A stretch of 64,000 bases of DNA from Candidatus Poribacteria bacterium (GTDB taxonomy: Bacteria; Poribacteria; WGA-4E; WGA-3G). The stretch is taken from positions 86,438-150,437 of the forward strand of contig VXMD01000018.1 in NCBI GenBank assembly GCA_009841255.1, in the 5' to 3' direction. Below, piece by piece: positions 1-9,018 of the stretch. The notes beneath the pieces were generated by a model. That model saw only the letters and a list, made by a program, of their open reading frames with translations. It was not told the origin of the DNA and did no database searches. The position numbers and the translations under genes are program-made. Within the stretch, counting starts at the first letter, position 1. Each line of letters starts with the position of its first letter.

Positions 1-536
1 TTCCCACCTCTGCAGGCACGGAAAAAATAGCGACAGCACAACAGATACCGCTCGCGACGCTTGCAATGTATCCCACTCTCGATCTGACGATTGACGGTGC
101 CGACGAAGTTGACGCACATCTGAATCTGATTAAAGGTGGCGGTGCAGCCCTCGTCAGAGAAAAGATTATTGCTAACGCCTCCAAAGAGATATTGATTGTC
201 GTCGATGAAAGCAAGGTGTCCCGTGTTCTCGGCACAACCTTTCCACTTCCCGTGGAAATTGTGCGATTCGGATGGGAGGCAACACAAACCGAAGTCAATC
301 GGATTTGTGGGAAATCCACGTTACGACTTACCCCCGCCCAAGACGGAAACCAACGCCCACTTATTACTGATAACGGTAACTATATTCTCGATTGTCACTT
401 TGATGGGATTCCGGCACCTGAAGCGGTTGAACTACAACTGAACAACATTCCCGGCGTCGTGGAGAATGGAATCTTCGTCAACCGCGCTGATAAGATCATC
501 ATCGGTACACCCGCTGGCATTCAGTATATGGAGTAA
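1..536 (+). CDS. rpiA: Ribose-5-phosphate isomerase A, C-terminal part (5' end outside window)
   Basis: RpiA interconverts ribose-5-phosphate and ribulose-5-phosphate in the non-oxidative pentose phosphate pathway. The reading frame is open from base 3, before the first ATG at 66, so the gene starts upstream of the window. The visible family motifs are TSAGTEKIA, DGADEVD, KGGGAALVREKI, FPLPVEI and the C-terminal NRADKIIIGTP. DGADE and KGGG hold the family's catalytic Asp and Lys region. About 178 residues are present, some 40 short of the usual length. The next gene starts 8 bases after the stop, so the two are probably cotranscribed. The identification is secure. Confidence 0.95.
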   Translation, partial: PTSAGTEKIATAQQIPLATLAMYPTLDLTIDGADEVDAHLNLIKGGGAALVREKIIANASKEILIVVDESKVSRVLGTTFPLPVEIVRFGWEATQTEVNRICGKSTLRLTPAQDGNQRPLITDNGNYILDCHFDGIPAPEAVELQLNNIPGVVENGIFVNRADKIIIGTPAGIQYME

Positions 537-544
537 AATTCATA

Positions 545-1402
545 ATGGTTAAGCACTGGATCTTGCTCCTTCTGCTCGTCTCTGCATCCATCATGGTCTC
601 TTATCCGGTCAGCAGCGAAATATTTACAGAGCGTGGATTGGTGGATATCCCAACGGGTCGGGTGCTGAAACACGGGATATTCGGGGCGGGCACATACATG
701 GCTTTCCAGCATTCCACTGAAACCGGATCCACGACTGGGGAGAATAACGCCTTTGGGAATGCTATTGCGGCTCGTCTTAACTTCGGGCTGTTTGATCGGG
801 TCGGCGTCGGATTAAAATACCTATGGAACGAACACAACACTGAATCTTTCATTGATTGGACTGCGACCCTGAAGGTCCAACTCTTAAAGGAGCAAGAGGT
901 TGGCACAATTCCGAGTGTAGCGATAGGGGTTGAGACGCTCAGCGATAAACTTTTTTCAGGGAATTCGGAAGCGGGAGAGAATGAAAATCCCTCTGCGTTT
1001 CTCGCCGTCAGCAAGACCTTTAATCTGCCACGGATTCATCAATTTTCTGGGCACCTCGGCGTTGGCACGCAGCGATTTGCTTTCCAAGAAAGCCCTATCG
1101 GTCTGTTTTTTGGACTGAGCAAAGAGTTTCAACCGGCTTTTGCGAGGGGTGACATCACGATGAACCTGGAATTCGATGGTACAGGTGTGAACGCCGGAGT
1201 GCGGTATATCACCCCAAGCGGACTTCAGGTTGCCCTCGGTGCCGAGACTTTGAATAGCCCAGATGAATTACGGTATCTCGCTGCTGTTTCATGGACAAAC
1301 GAGCGACTGGTCGCCGAGATTGATGAAATAAGACGGTCGATTATACGCGCGACAAAACTCGTTATTGAAGCGAGACGCGCGATTTCAGGGCGTTCTAAAT
1401 AG
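545..1402 (+). CDS. Exported protein, possible outer-membrane beta-barrel
   Basis: This 285-residue protein begins with a signal peptide: a Lys near the start, a hydrophobic ILLLLLVSASIMV run, then a likely cleavage near VSS-EIF. The mature part is rich in alternating hydrophobic and polar stretches with many Gly and Phe residues (GIFGAGTYMAF, NFGLFDRVGVGLKY, HLGVGTQRFAF, AGVRYITPSGLQVALG), which is typical of outer-membrane strands. The C-terminus is a charged helix (EIDEIRRSIIRATK). I do not recognise a named family. It follows rpiA by 8 bases and has no strong Shine-Dalgarno of its own, which suggests coupling. The function is unknown. Confidence 0.7.
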   Translation: MVKHWILLLLLVSASIMVSYPVSSEIFTERGLVDIPTGRVLKHGIFGAGTYMAFQHSTETGSTTGENNAFGNAIAARLNFGLFDRVGVGLKYLWNEHNTESFIDWTATLKVQLLKEQEVGTIPSVAIGVETLSDKLFSGNSEAGENENPSAFLAVSKTFNLPRIHQFSGHLGVGTQRFAFQESPIGLFFGLSKEFQPAFARGDITMNLEFDGTGVNAGVRYITPSGLQVALGAETLNSPDELRYLAAVSWTNERLVAEIDEIRRSIIRATKLVIEARRAISGRSK

Positions 1403-1429
1403 CAAGCTGTTACAAAGAGACAACAGTAA

Positions 1430-2332
1430 TTACTGAGATGCCTTCGTCTCAATAGATTCCATCACCTTTTGGAGCGAAGTCAGTAGTTCCGATAAGAAAT
1501 CTTGGGGTGGCACGAGTATAATTTCGATTCTCCGATTCTTGGCTTTCGCTTCGGGTGTGTCAACGGTATCTATGGGTTGGTAGAAAGCGTATCCTGTGGC
1601 TGCCAAGCGTTGGGCATTGACCTTCGCATGTACCTGTAAGTACTTCACGGCGGCGATTGCCCGCTCGGTTGAGAGGTTCCAGTTGCGGAGTTCGGAACCG
1701 CCAATGGGGGTATTGTCGGTATGTCCTTCAACCCGCACCGCGTAATCTGCATAATTCGTATTCAGTAGAACTTCCTCAGCGATTGCATCAAGAAGTGCCT
1801 TTCCGTCTGTACTCAGGATCGCACTGCCTGTCTCAAACAGAATTTTCCCTTTAACATCGAGTCTCAACCGTCCTGCGTCGTCTAATACCGCACCAACCGT
1901 ATCTTTAAATTTCTCTTGGATAGCAGCGATTGAACGCTGTGATTGTACCCGAATTCGTTGTAATTCCGATTCAATTTCGGTCAGTTTTGCGCGAAGACTC
2001 TCTTTTTCGTGTTCAAGGGCACTTTTGTCCTGTTGGAGCGCGTTCCGTTCGGCAGCAATTTTCCGAGTGGCCTCGCTTGCGTTCTGTAATATCTCCTGTG
2101 TTTGACTGAGCTCTGAACGCGTTTCGGACAACGCGCGCTGGGCCTGGGTTAACTTTTTCTCCAGATCTGCCTTTGCGGTCTCCGTTCTCTGCAACGTGAT
2201 ATGAGTAGCAGCCAATTCTGCTTGTGTCTGTTTAAGTTCGCCTGAGGTTGAATAGAGGACTACTGCCAGAACGATGGCGGCAACAATAGCAACACAGATA
2301 GATACAGTCGCGAGGATTCCTTTTTTAGACAT
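1430..2332 (-). CDS. Membrane-anchored coiled-coil protein with OmpA/MotB peptidoglycan-binding domain
   Basis: The 300-residue protein has an N-terminal transmembrane anchor (about residues 5-27, ILATVSICVAIVAAIVLAVV). A long heptad-like coiled coil follows (about 30-140, rich in Glu, Gln, Lys and Leu). The C-terminal OmpA domain lies at about 155-280. The domain shows VEGHTDNTPIG, the LSTERAIAAVKYL helix and KNRRIEIILVP, which bind peptidoglycan in this family. An AGGGAG ribosome-binding site precedes the ATG. The start overlaps the RNHCP gene by 8 bases, placing it last in an overlapped unit with an ATPase and a TOPRIM-like protein. It could equally be an ordinary envelope protein that happens to be coupled. 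Confidence 0.88.
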   Translation of the reverse strand: MSKKGILATVSICVAIVAAIVLAVVLYSTSGELKQTQAELAATHITLQRTETAKADLEKKLTQAQRALSETRSELSQTQEILQNASEATRKIAAERNALQQDKSALEHEKESLRAKLTEIESELQRIRVQSQRSIAAIQEKFKDTVGAVLDDAGRLRLDVKGKILFETGSAILSTDGKALLDAIAEEVLLNTNYADYAVRVEGHTDNTPIGGSELRNWNLSTERAIAAVKYLQVHAKVNAQRLAATGYAFYQPIDTVDTPEAKAKNRRIEIILVPPQDFLSELLTSLQKVMESIETKASQ

Positions 2333-2630
2333 TTGGTTCTCCCTGTAGGCTAAGGATAGCCTCGAAGTTGTCGTCTTTCGATGTTTTATTTTTTTTCTCT
2401 ATGCCACACCTTATACAGCAGTGAGTAAGGATATAATCACCGTGTTTTACAGTAAAGCCTATCGGCTCCATCAAGCCGCGACAGGACGCGGATCGGTCGC
2501 CGGGGTTCACATCAACATGCCGACTCCAGAGGCATTCCGGACAGTGATTGGTGTAGCCGTTCCCCTTGACAGCAGCACCACACTGCGCGCAGGTGAAATC
2601 TTCAATGTGGCGTTGGAATTTTTTGTTCAC
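2325..2630 (-). CDS. RNHCP-domain zinc-binding protein
   Basis: This 101-residue protein matches the RNHCP domain family (PF12647) by its pattern FTCAQCGAAV, NHCPECLWSRHVD, NPGDRSASCRGLMEP and the trailing HCCIRCG. The Cys/His pairs suggest zinc binding. The eponymous RNHCP motif reads TNHCP here. The family's function is not established. It starts with GTG, and that codon overlaps the TGA of the upstream gene (GTGA), while its own end overlaps the OmpA gene by 8 bases. These overlaps support translational coupling in a four-gene unit. Confidence 0.85.
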   Translation of the reverse strand: MNKKFQRHIEDFTCAQCGAAVKGNGYTNHCPECLWSRHVDVNPGDRSASCRGLMEPIGFTVKHGDYILTHCCIRCGIEKKNKTSKDDNFEAILSLQGEPNV

Positions 2631-3237
2631 TGGTTAGTACTGACATTTCTTCCTTGACGGATTCGGTCCACTGTTCGCTTTAAACTTGGAGATGCAGAAG
2701 CGGCGCGTTCCAAATCCCAATGGTCTCGGACAAACTGACTCAAACGCGTGTTATACCCATAACCTACTGGAATTCTTGCCCCTGGTTTCGGAACCAATTC
2801 CTCCCGCAATTTTCTTTTTTTGCTGCCCCGTGCAAGTGAAACAAGGAATTCTTTGGGGTCAGGGATATTATCCGTGCTGGGTGGGATCCGATTAATTGGT
2901 ATTGATAGAAATTCCGCGACCGCTTTTCGATCAGCCATAAGCCATGATTCAACCTCCATGATTGCCACTCGAAATAAAAATCTTGGATTGAGAGGTCCCT
3001 TAATCCATGAACGAATAAGCTCCAAAGGGCAACCCTTCGGCGAATCTAAATCAGTTAATAGAAAAATATCTAACCCTTTAGCGGATCTGTTGAATTCAGG
3101 AGATTTTTTTGAAGGTACCCATTTCCATTGTTTCCAAGTACAACCATGATTTCGATATCAAAACTTTTTAGAATTTTAGTCGAAATCACTTCACTGAGTT
3201 CATCCTCAACTGCAAGAATCACATTGTTTAACATCAT
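2627..3237 (-). pseudogene. TOPRIM-like (DUF4276-type) partner of the ATPase, single-base frameshift
   Basis: The frame opens at an ATG that overlaps the ATPase stop (ATGA) and reads MMLNNVILAVEDELSE...LGNNGNGYLQK. It then hits a stop, while another frame continues SPEFNRSAKGLDIFLLTDLDSP...MEVESWLMADR. The two halves join if one base is added to the seven-T run at 3104-3110 (A7 on the coding strand). The rebuilt protein of about 203 residues has an early Glu (VEDE), a DxD motif (TDLD) and the EVESWL motif of DUF4276-like TOPRIM partners of OLD/ABC ATPases. An assembly error, true decay or -1 slippage on A_AAA_AAT are all possible. The intact tail starts at 3025. Confidence 0.75.
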
Positions 3238-4388
3238 TCTAATAAGCTCAGCTGTTCAGGGTTCTCGGGTCGAGTTCGTGGAAGTACAACCTCGCCAACC
3301 GTAAATCCATTCTCCAAGAGTGTAGATACTTCATCAAAATCAGAAGAAGACTGAACTCCGGTCCCTTCTTTAGAAGGGATGAGGAGGAGAACTTCTTTAC
3401 CGTCAATACCTGGTTCCTTAAGAAGGGCATCGCTGTGCGTGCTAACTAATACCTGGGATCTTCTACTTCTTTGCATCCTGGATATCAACGGAGCAAGTTG
3501 TGATACAATTCCCGCGTTTAATGAGAGTTCAGGCTCTTCCAACAGGAGAACCGAATCGCTCTCGAGTAGGGACCACATAAGTCCAAGTAGTCGGAGCGTG
3601 CCATCAGAAAATTGGTCTTCTTGTTGCCAGCCCGCTTTCGCGCGCCAATGGGAATAGAGTGCCCGTAAATGTGGACGCCCTGTGTTCTCATCACGAAGAA
3701 ATTCCAGTTGCTTAAATTGTGGAACTGCAATTTTAAGTGCTGATTCGATCTTCTTTAATCGCGAACGGCGAGTTCTTTCGGTAACACTCGCAACCTTTTC
3801 AAGGAACCCTTGTCCAAATGGATCTTCTTCAACGACTTTACCTTGAATTGAATCCGCAAAACGAAGGAACTGTGGTACCAAGTGAAGATAGGTAATATTT
3901 TGAAGGAATTGTGGAATTTCTCGGAATTTGGCATTTACATTGATCTGCTCTAAGAATGTTTGGGTAAGTCGATCTGGATCCAACTTGTCCTCCTTATCCG
4001 GTCTATTAAGAAGTAACTTATCCTCTTTTCGCACACGTTCATATGTGAGATAAGTTCGGCGATGCCCGCGAGGTTCCTGTCGAAACCCTAAGGCGTATTG
4101 CCATATAGCAGGATCATTTGGTGTGTCTGCAATGTGAATCTCAATGGTGACTTCTGGATCCTGTCTCGCGGACAGACATCGGATTTTAGAAACTCCCCCT
4201 CGATCTTTGACTGCCTTTTGAAACCCACCACCGTCCATTTTGACAATATCTCGGAGAAATCGAAAAATATCTAAGAGGTTGGATTTACCTGATGCATTTG
4301 GGCCAACAATAAACTGGCGTTCATTCAACTGTATATCAACATGCTGAAAATTTCGCCAATTTTTTGCAATAAGTCGACTGATAATCAT
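3234..4388 (-). CDS. ABC/OLD-like AAA ATPase (AAA_21 type)
   Basis: The 384-residue ATPase has Walker A GPNASGKSN near residues 29-37. The signature region DQFSDGTLRLLGL is present, followed by Walker B LLLEEPELSL and the H-loop VLVSTHSDALL. This is the RecF/OLD-like AAA_21 architecture without a fused TOPRIM domain. The downstream overlapping gene supplies a TOPRIM-like domain instead, so the pair is a split form of the OLD plan seen fused in GajA of Gabija and split in PARIS. Those are related ideas, not identities. The operon head lies here. No strong promoter was found in the AT-rich 4389-4646 region. Confidence 0.88.
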   Translation of the reverse strand: MIISRLIAKNWRNFQHVDIQLNERQFIVGPNASGKSNLLDIFRFLRDIVKMDGGGFQKAVKDRGGVSKIRCLSARQDPEVTIEIHIADTPNDPAIWQYALGFRQEPRGHRRTYLTYERVRKEDKLLLNRPDKEDKLDPDRLTQTFLEQINVNAKFREIPQFLQNITYLHLVPQFLRFADSIQGKVVEEDPFGQGFLEKVASVTERTRRSRLKKIESALKIAVPQFKQLEFLRDENTGRPHLRALYSHWRAKAGWQQEDQFSDGTLRLLGLMWSLLESDSVLLLEEPELSLNAGIVSQLAPLISRMQRSRRSQVLVSTHSDALLKEPGIDGKEVLLLIPSKEGTGVQSSSDFDEVSTLLENGFTVGEVVLPRTRPENPEQLSLLE

Positions 4389-4433
4389 AACGAGCAGTTC
4401 CCTTTACATACTTCTGATGCAGATTCAGAATTT

Positions 4434-4519
4434 AATTCAGTAATTTCCTAATGAGGTCCGGTGCGGTTACATGAAGATTTAAAAATTAATTCGGTAATTT
4501 ATTGGTGAAATTCGGTTAC
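4434..4519. repeat. Imperfect AT-rich direct repeat
   Basis: Bases 4434-4470 and 4488-4519 both start with AATTCRGTAATTT and end with CGGTTAC, so they look like two diverged copies of one short repeat. They lie between the ATPase start and the end of the M20 peptidase gene. This could be a binding region for a regulator of the ATPase operon or a generic intergenic repeat. No gene is seen in 4389-4646. Confidence 0.5.
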
Positions 4520-4646
4520 GAAAATAATAACATGTCTAAGGCACAGATGACAATCCAAAACGGACCGGCATTCGATTTGGATTGGAATTAACTCTGCCTT
4601 ATAGACCATGCAAAGGCAGAAAGGTTGCACTATATAGTATCTATAA

Positions 4647-5885
4647 TTATAGTTCCGCGCGGGTCATGAAGGTTGCGTAGATAGAGGAAGTTCTGACCAG
4701 ATCGGGGATATGGACGCGCTCATTGATGGCGTGTCCGCCCTCACCGCTCGGTCCGTAGCCAACTCCGGGTAAGCCCGTATTAACGAAATAGTGCAAGTCC
4801 GTGAATCCGGTAGTGCCCTTAAATCTCGGTTGATTGAAACGGACGATACGCACTGCATCAGCGAATGCCTGTGCTATCGGTGAATCAGTATCCGTCAAGC
4901 ACGGTTCAATTCGCAAGATGGCTCGCGCTTCTGCCTTCAAATCGGGGTAGTATTGGCACGCCCCAGAAATCGCTTCCCGCAATTCGAGTTCGGCAAATTC
5001 AAGTTCCTCATTCGGCGTAATCCGTCGGTCAATTGAGAAGGTGACACGAGCGGGGACGGTGTTGACTTTATCGCCATCGGTTCCGCGGAACGTTCCACCG
5101 ATATTCAATGTTGGATACCGGTCACTACCATCGGTGAGTTTAAATGCGCGCTCCGGCGATTTTAAATTCCGTTTAACCCGTTGGAGCGCTGTTACGAGTT
5201 CAGCAGCCTTCTCAAAGGCGTTTATCCCCTTATCCGGCTGTGCGCCGTGCGCCGCTTTGCCCTGAACCTCAACCTCTAACCAGAGGACACCGTTATGCCC
5301 GTTGCCGATGTTCATTTCCGAGCCACCTTCGCAGTTGACGACGTAGTCTGCGTTGACTAAATCTGCTTCGACAACATACCCGGCACCCAACTCCCCACCG
5401 GTTTCCTCATCGCAGGTAAAAGAGCATTCAATGTTAAACTTCGGTTCGGTGCCAGTCTTTTGAACCGCCTGAATTGCAAACAGAAGTGCGGCAATGGCAT
5501 CTTTCATATCGTCGGCCCCGCGCCCGTATAGCCACTCGCCCTCAATCTCGCCACTGAATGGATCATCGAAACGCCACTCCCCTGCAACGGGGACGACATC
5601 GTAGTGTGCGTTGAAATGTACCGTCTTTTCTGCCCCGACATCCCAGCGCGCAATGAGGTTCAACCGCGGATGGCTTTCGGCATTTGGAATAATCTGCTCA
5701 GCACGCGCTGTGGGAACCTCGGCAATCTGGGTCTGCATTCCCAATGCTTGACACTTCGCGTCCAGTAGCCCAACAATTTCAGCATAATTTTCGCCGGGTG
5801 GGTTGACAGTCGGAATCCTGACGAGTTCCTGAAGCAATGCACAAAGCGCGACTTGATTGTCCTTGATATAGGTTTGAACGGACAT
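4647..5885 (-). CDS. M20 family metallopeptidase (ArgE/DapE-like)
   Basis: This 412-residue zinc hydrolase has the M20 motifs in order: HFNAHYDVVP (metal His and Asp), YGRGADDMKDAIA (bridging Asp), CDEETGGELGAGY (catalytic Glu pair), HGAQPDKG at the dimerisation domain, and GEGGHAINERV with the last metal His. The substrate is probably an N-acylated amino acid or dipeptide. ArgE, DapE and carboxypeptidase G2-like enzymes share these motifs, so the substrate cannot be fixed. The ATG is preceded by a CCGCAAGGA leader that recurs upstream of other genes here. Confidence 0.9.
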   Translation of the reverse strand: MSVQTYIKDNQVALCALLQELVRIPTVNPPGENYAEIVGLLDAKCQALGMQTQIAEVPTARAEQIIPNAESHPRLNLIARWDVGAEKTVHFNAHYDVVPVAGEWRFDDPFSGEIEGEWLYGRGADDMKDAIAALLFAIQAVQKTGTEPKFNIECSFTCDEETGGELGAGYVVEADLVNADYVVNCEGGSEMNIGNGHNGVLWLEVEVQGKAAHGAQPDKGINAFEKAAELVTALQRVKRNLKSPERAFKLTDGSDRYPTLNIGGTFRGTDGDKVNTVPARVTFSIDRRITPNEELEFAELELREAISGACQYYPDLKAEARAILRIEPCLTDTDSPIAQAFADAVRIVRFNQPRFKGTTGFTDLHYFVNTGLPGVGYGPSGEGGHAINERVHIPDLVRTSSIYATFMTRAEL

Positions 5886-6058
5886 CTTTTAATTGTTCCT
5901 TGCGGATAAGTCATAGCATTTGTAAACCTAATGCTTTTCGTGTTCGAGTCGTCCTCCACTTCGTTACGGACTCGGGATCCGATTTCAAGAAGGACATACA
6001 AGATAATTTGGCTCGTAATGGAATAGAGAGCGGGCAGAAGCCCACCAATTAAAAATCA

Positions 6059-6472
6059 TCATTTGACAACTGCCTGATCGCTCGGTGACAAGTGTTCCAC
6101 GGTTTCGCCTGTCTCTGTAAAGGTGCGGGTCACACTGACAGACGCGTAGGTCCATAGGATTTTCATGGGCGCATCGCTATCATTCCAAAACCGATGCGGG
6201 ATACCCGCTGGAACAAATGTCGTGTCAAAGGCTTTCATGGCGAAGACTTCACCATCAACCTCACAGGAAGCTTCGCCTTCGAGAATCGTAACGGATTCAT
6301 CGCAGTTGTGATAGTGGCGTGCGATTGCGGCGCCGGGGTCAAACATTGTCACGCCGTTGGTGAGTGACGTAGAGTCAATCCATTTACCAGCTAACGGTAC
6401 GGTTTTCACACCGGTTCCCCGGTCAATCGGGTTTTGCTTCTCAAAGTCGATAATATGTGCTTTTGCACTCAT
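6059..6472 (-). CDS. Cupin-domain protein
   Basis: The 137-residue protein is a single cupin barrel. Motif 1 appears as [18 protein letters not shown], with the His pair and Glu that bind metal. Motif 2 appears as [13 protein letters not shown]. It is a small stand-alone cupin of the kind found near sugar and amino-acid catabolic genes, and its substrate is not evident. It sits between the peptidase and the PLP-dependent synthase on the same strand, with gaps over 70 bases, so cotranscription is uncertain. Confidence 0.88.
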   Translation of the reverse strand: MSAKAHIIDFEKQNPIDRGTGVKTVPLAGKWIDSTSLTNGVTMFDPGAAIARHYHNCDESVTILEGEASCEVDGEVFAMKAFDTTFVPAGIPHRFWNDSDAPMKILWTYASVSVTRTFTETGETVEHLSPSDQAVVK

Positions 6473-6544
6473 TTTGGATCCGCCATCTTTTTTTGGATTT
6501 GCTACAGTTTAGCACGAAGCGAGAAAAAATTCAAGGGATGAAAT

Positions 6545-7738
6545 TTAGGGAAGGACTGCTGTAAATGCATCAATCGCACGTTGGATTTCCGCTTCCGTGT
6601 GCGTTGCCATGACGGTAAGCCTTAATCGGCTCGTTCCTGCAGGAACAGCCGGAGGACGGATCGCTGGCGCGAATACGCCTGCTGTGAGTAGGGCTTCCGC
6701 CACGCTTGTTGCCCGTTGCGGACTCCCCAATACGACGGGTAGGATTTGTGTTTCACTCGGCAATAGGGAATATCCTAAATCCATCAACACTGTTTTGAGG
6801 CGTTTTGCATGCGAGAACAGGCGTTGGCGTAACTCGGGTTCAGATCGCATAACATCGAGTGCTGCATCTGCAGCAGCCAACGTCGCCGGTGGGAGTCCTG
6901 TCGTGAAGATGAAGCCACGTGCACGGTTGACGAGCACCTCAATCAAGGCACGACTCCCGGCGATATACCCACCGAGTGCTCCAACTGCTTTGCTGAGCGT
7001 ACCCATCTGAATAATGTTTTCCGCTTCCAATCCAAAATGCGCGACGGTCCCGCTCCCGTCTTCCCCCAACACACCAAATCCGTGGGCATCATCTACCAGC
7101 AGCATTGCATCGTGCTCTACAGCGAGATTGCAAATATCGGGTAGGGGCGCAATATCGCCGTCCATACTGAAAACGCCATCTGTCACGATGAGCCGTCGTC
7201 GAAACGCAGTAGATTCCGATAACAAAAGCCGGAGGTGTTCCATATCGCAGTGCCGATAGACTTCTTTGGTAGCACGACTCAGGCGGCATCCGTCTATGAT
7301 ACTAGCGTGGTTGAGGGTGTCGCTTAAGATGAGATCGCCTTCTCCGGCAAGCACGGGGATAACACTCGTATTGGCGGCATAGCCTGAACTGAAGACGAGC
7401 GCCGCTTCGGTCCCTTTTGCCTTCGCAAGATTGGTTTCCAAAGTTGCGTAGCGTTCGCTATTTCCTGAAATGAGACGTGAACCGCTTGATCCCGTGCCAA
7501 AAACTTGGGTTGCCTCAACGGCAGCAGCGATAACCCTGGGATGTGTGCTTAACCCCAAATAGTTGTTTGAACCGAGCAACACAACGTCGCATCCATCAAG
7601 ATTAATCGTCCCTGTTGGGGCACTCATGACAGTACGGAGGTGGCGTTGTAAGCCCGCTTGCGCCAGTGCTTTACGTTCCGTGTCCAACCAGTTTTTTAAC
7701 TTACCTTGCGGTTCGGTCAAGTGCGTCTTAGATTTCAT
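6545..7738 (-). CDS. 2-amino-3-ketobutyrate CoA ligase / 8-amino-7-oxononanoate synthase family
   Basis: This alpha-oxoamine synthase condenses an amino acid with an acyl-CoA using pyridoxal phosphate. GSNNYLGL, GTGSSGSRLISG, the PLP Asp region DDAHGFGVLG and the Schiff-base Lys in TLSKAVGALGG are visible. Family members include Kbl, BioF and serine palmitoyltransferase, and no bio or tdh neighbours decide among them. I chose ATG 7738. A TTG at 7774 would add 12 residues. The first 20 codons overlap a copy of the ACCGAACCGCAAGG leader repeat found upstream of other genes, so the true N-terminus is uncertain. Confidence 0.9.
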   Translation of the reverse strand: MKSKTHLTEPQGKLKNWLDTERKALAQAGLQRHLRTVMSAPTGTINLDGCDVVLLGSNNYLGLSTHPRVIAAAVEATQVFGTGSSGSRLISGNSERYATLETNLAKAKGTEAALVFSSGYAANTSVIPVLAGEGDLILSDTLNHASIIDGCRLSRATKEVYRHCDMEHLRLLLSESTAFRRRLIVTDGVFSMDGDIAPLPDICNLAVEHDAMLLVDDAHGFGVLGEDGSGTVAHFGLEAENIIQMGTLSKAVGALGGYIAGSRALIEVLVNRARGFIFTTGLPPATLAAADAALDVMRSEPELRQRLFSHAKRLKTVLMDLGYSLLPSETQILPVVLGSPQRATSVAEALLTAGVFAPAIRPPAVPAGTSRLRLTVMATHTEAEIQRAIDAFTAVLP

Positions 7739-7886
7739 TTCCCTTTGCGTAGATCTGAAGAAATGCCCAAGCAAAAACCCCTCAGCTTCGCTTACGGGCT
7801 TAGTTTTTGATGCTATACCGTACCTATCTTTAAACCAATGAAGTCTGGAATCGGGGTTCCTTCTACGAGCATCTACAGCGGTAGAT

Positions 7887-8801
7887 TTATCCCATGAACT
7901 GTCTCAGGAAGATGTGGCTTTGGCTCAAAGCACGCTGTCGCGCCTCCAACGTTTCCTCATAAGCCCGATCCTCTACCTCAACGCAGACTGCCCCGTCATA
8001 ACCCGTATCGCTCAAGACGGAGAAGAAGTTGCCCCAATTGACATCCCCTAACCCCGGCAGTTTCGGTGTATGATACGACAAAGGCGTTGCGAGGATGCTC
8101 ACCTCGTCAAGTTTTGCTCTGTCCAACCGTGCGTCTTTGGCATGTACATGGAAGATTCGATCCGCAAAGGTTATGAGCGGCTTCAGGTAGTCCATCTGGA
8201 GCCATATAAAATGGGAGGGATCGAAGTTGAGTCCGAAATTCGGGGCGGGAATCTCCGCAAACATCCGCTCCCAAACTTCGGGACAATAGGCGAGGTTTTG
8301 TCCAGCGGGCCATTCGTCCTCGGTGAAGAACATCGGGCAATTCTCAATCCCGATGCGGATCCCGTGGTCGGCGGCGAATTGGATTAAGGGTTTCCATACC
8401 TGTTTGAAACGGTGCCAATTCTCATCTATCGTGCGTGTCTGGTCTCTACCGATAAACGTATTTACAATGCCTACCGACAGACGCTCCGCTGCCAGAATCA
8501 GTTTTTTGAGGTGTTCGCTATAGATAGCGGCTTCTGTTTCGTCAGGGGTTAGGGGGTTGGGATAGTAGCCTAATCCGCTGATGGTTATCCCGGCATCCGA
8601 GGCGCATTGTAGGATTTCATCGACTTCCGTTTCGGAAAGTTCTGTTACGTCAACGTGGGTTACGCCAGCGTAACGGCGTTCCGCTTTTCCCTTGGGCCAA
8701 CACATCAATTCAACGCAGTCATAGCCGGTGTCCGCTGCGAACTGGACAACTTCTGCCAACGTCTGCTCCGGCAAAATTGCACTCACAAATCCGAGTTTCA
8801 T
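7887..8801 (-). CDS. Sugar phosphate isomerase/epimerase-like TIM-barrel protein
   Basis: The 304-residue protein belongs to the xylose-isomerase-like TIM-barrel family (AP endonuclease 2 superfamily). The visible metal-ligand regions are [24 protein letters not shown] and CVEVEDRAY. Such proteins isomerise or epimerise keto-sugars, often beside Gfo/Idh oxidoreductases as seen here. The start is ATG 8801 because AGAGG lies 8 bases upstream and the protein begins with the typical KLGFVSAIL strand. The longer open frame upstream runs through an intergenic repeat and the promoter of the divergent gene. Confidence 0.88.
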   Translation of the reverse strand: MKLGFVSAILPEQTLAEVVQFAADTGYDCVELMCWPKGKAERRYAGVTHVDVTELSETEVDEILQCASDAGITISGLGYYPNPLTPDETEAAIYSEHLKKLILAAERLSVGIVNTFIGRDQTRTIDENWHRFKQVWKPLIQFAADHGIRIGIENCPMFFTEDEWPAGQNLAYCPEVWERMFAEIPAPNFGLNFDPSHFIWLQMDYLKPLITFADRIFHVHAKDARLDRAKLDEVSILATPLSYHTPKLPGLGDVNWGNFFSVLSDTGYDGAVCVEVEDRAYEETLEARQRALSQSHIFLRQFMG

Positions 8802-8887
8802 ACACGACCTCTGTTTCGTTTTTAGCCATTTTACCATAGAAAGAGGCAGCTTGCAAGTATCTTCCCGCAAAAATAGAGCCAATATTG

Positions 8888-8910
8888 TCGGGAATCGGAG
8901 TTCCCTCCTA
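8888..8910 (-). repeat. Dispersed 23-bp palindromic repeat, inverted copy
   Basis: This 23-base stretch is the exact reverse complement of the core of the 34-bp tandem units at 63924-64000. It folds as GGGAA...TTCCC. A weaker relative lies at about 7852-7874. It is a genome-dispersed element, here in the divergent region before the dioxygenase gene. Confidence 0.8.
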
Positions 8911-8946
8911 CAGGAGAATTGAATGCCTCTGTTCACAAAAAGACTT

Positions 8947-8975
8947 TTGACGAAAATTGGGATTGTGTGTATAAT
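8947..8975 (+). promoter_or_regulatory. Sigma-70-type promoter for the dioxygenase gene
   Basis: TTGACG (8947-8952) and TATAAT (8970-8975) are separated by 17 bases, close to the sigma-70 consensus, and lie 44 bases before the ATG at 9019. GGGAG precedes that ATG. Confidence 0.65.
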
Positions 8976-9018
8976 TCACGAAAAAGAGCATGTCCAACGA
9001 ATCCAATGGGAGTGAAGA

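Noticed and set aside
1430..4388. Assignment of the ATPase-OmpA unit to Zorya
   Set aside because: There is no ZorA/MotA-like protein and no ZorC, ZorD or ZorE homologue. The OmpA protein has a long coiled coil unlike ZorB.
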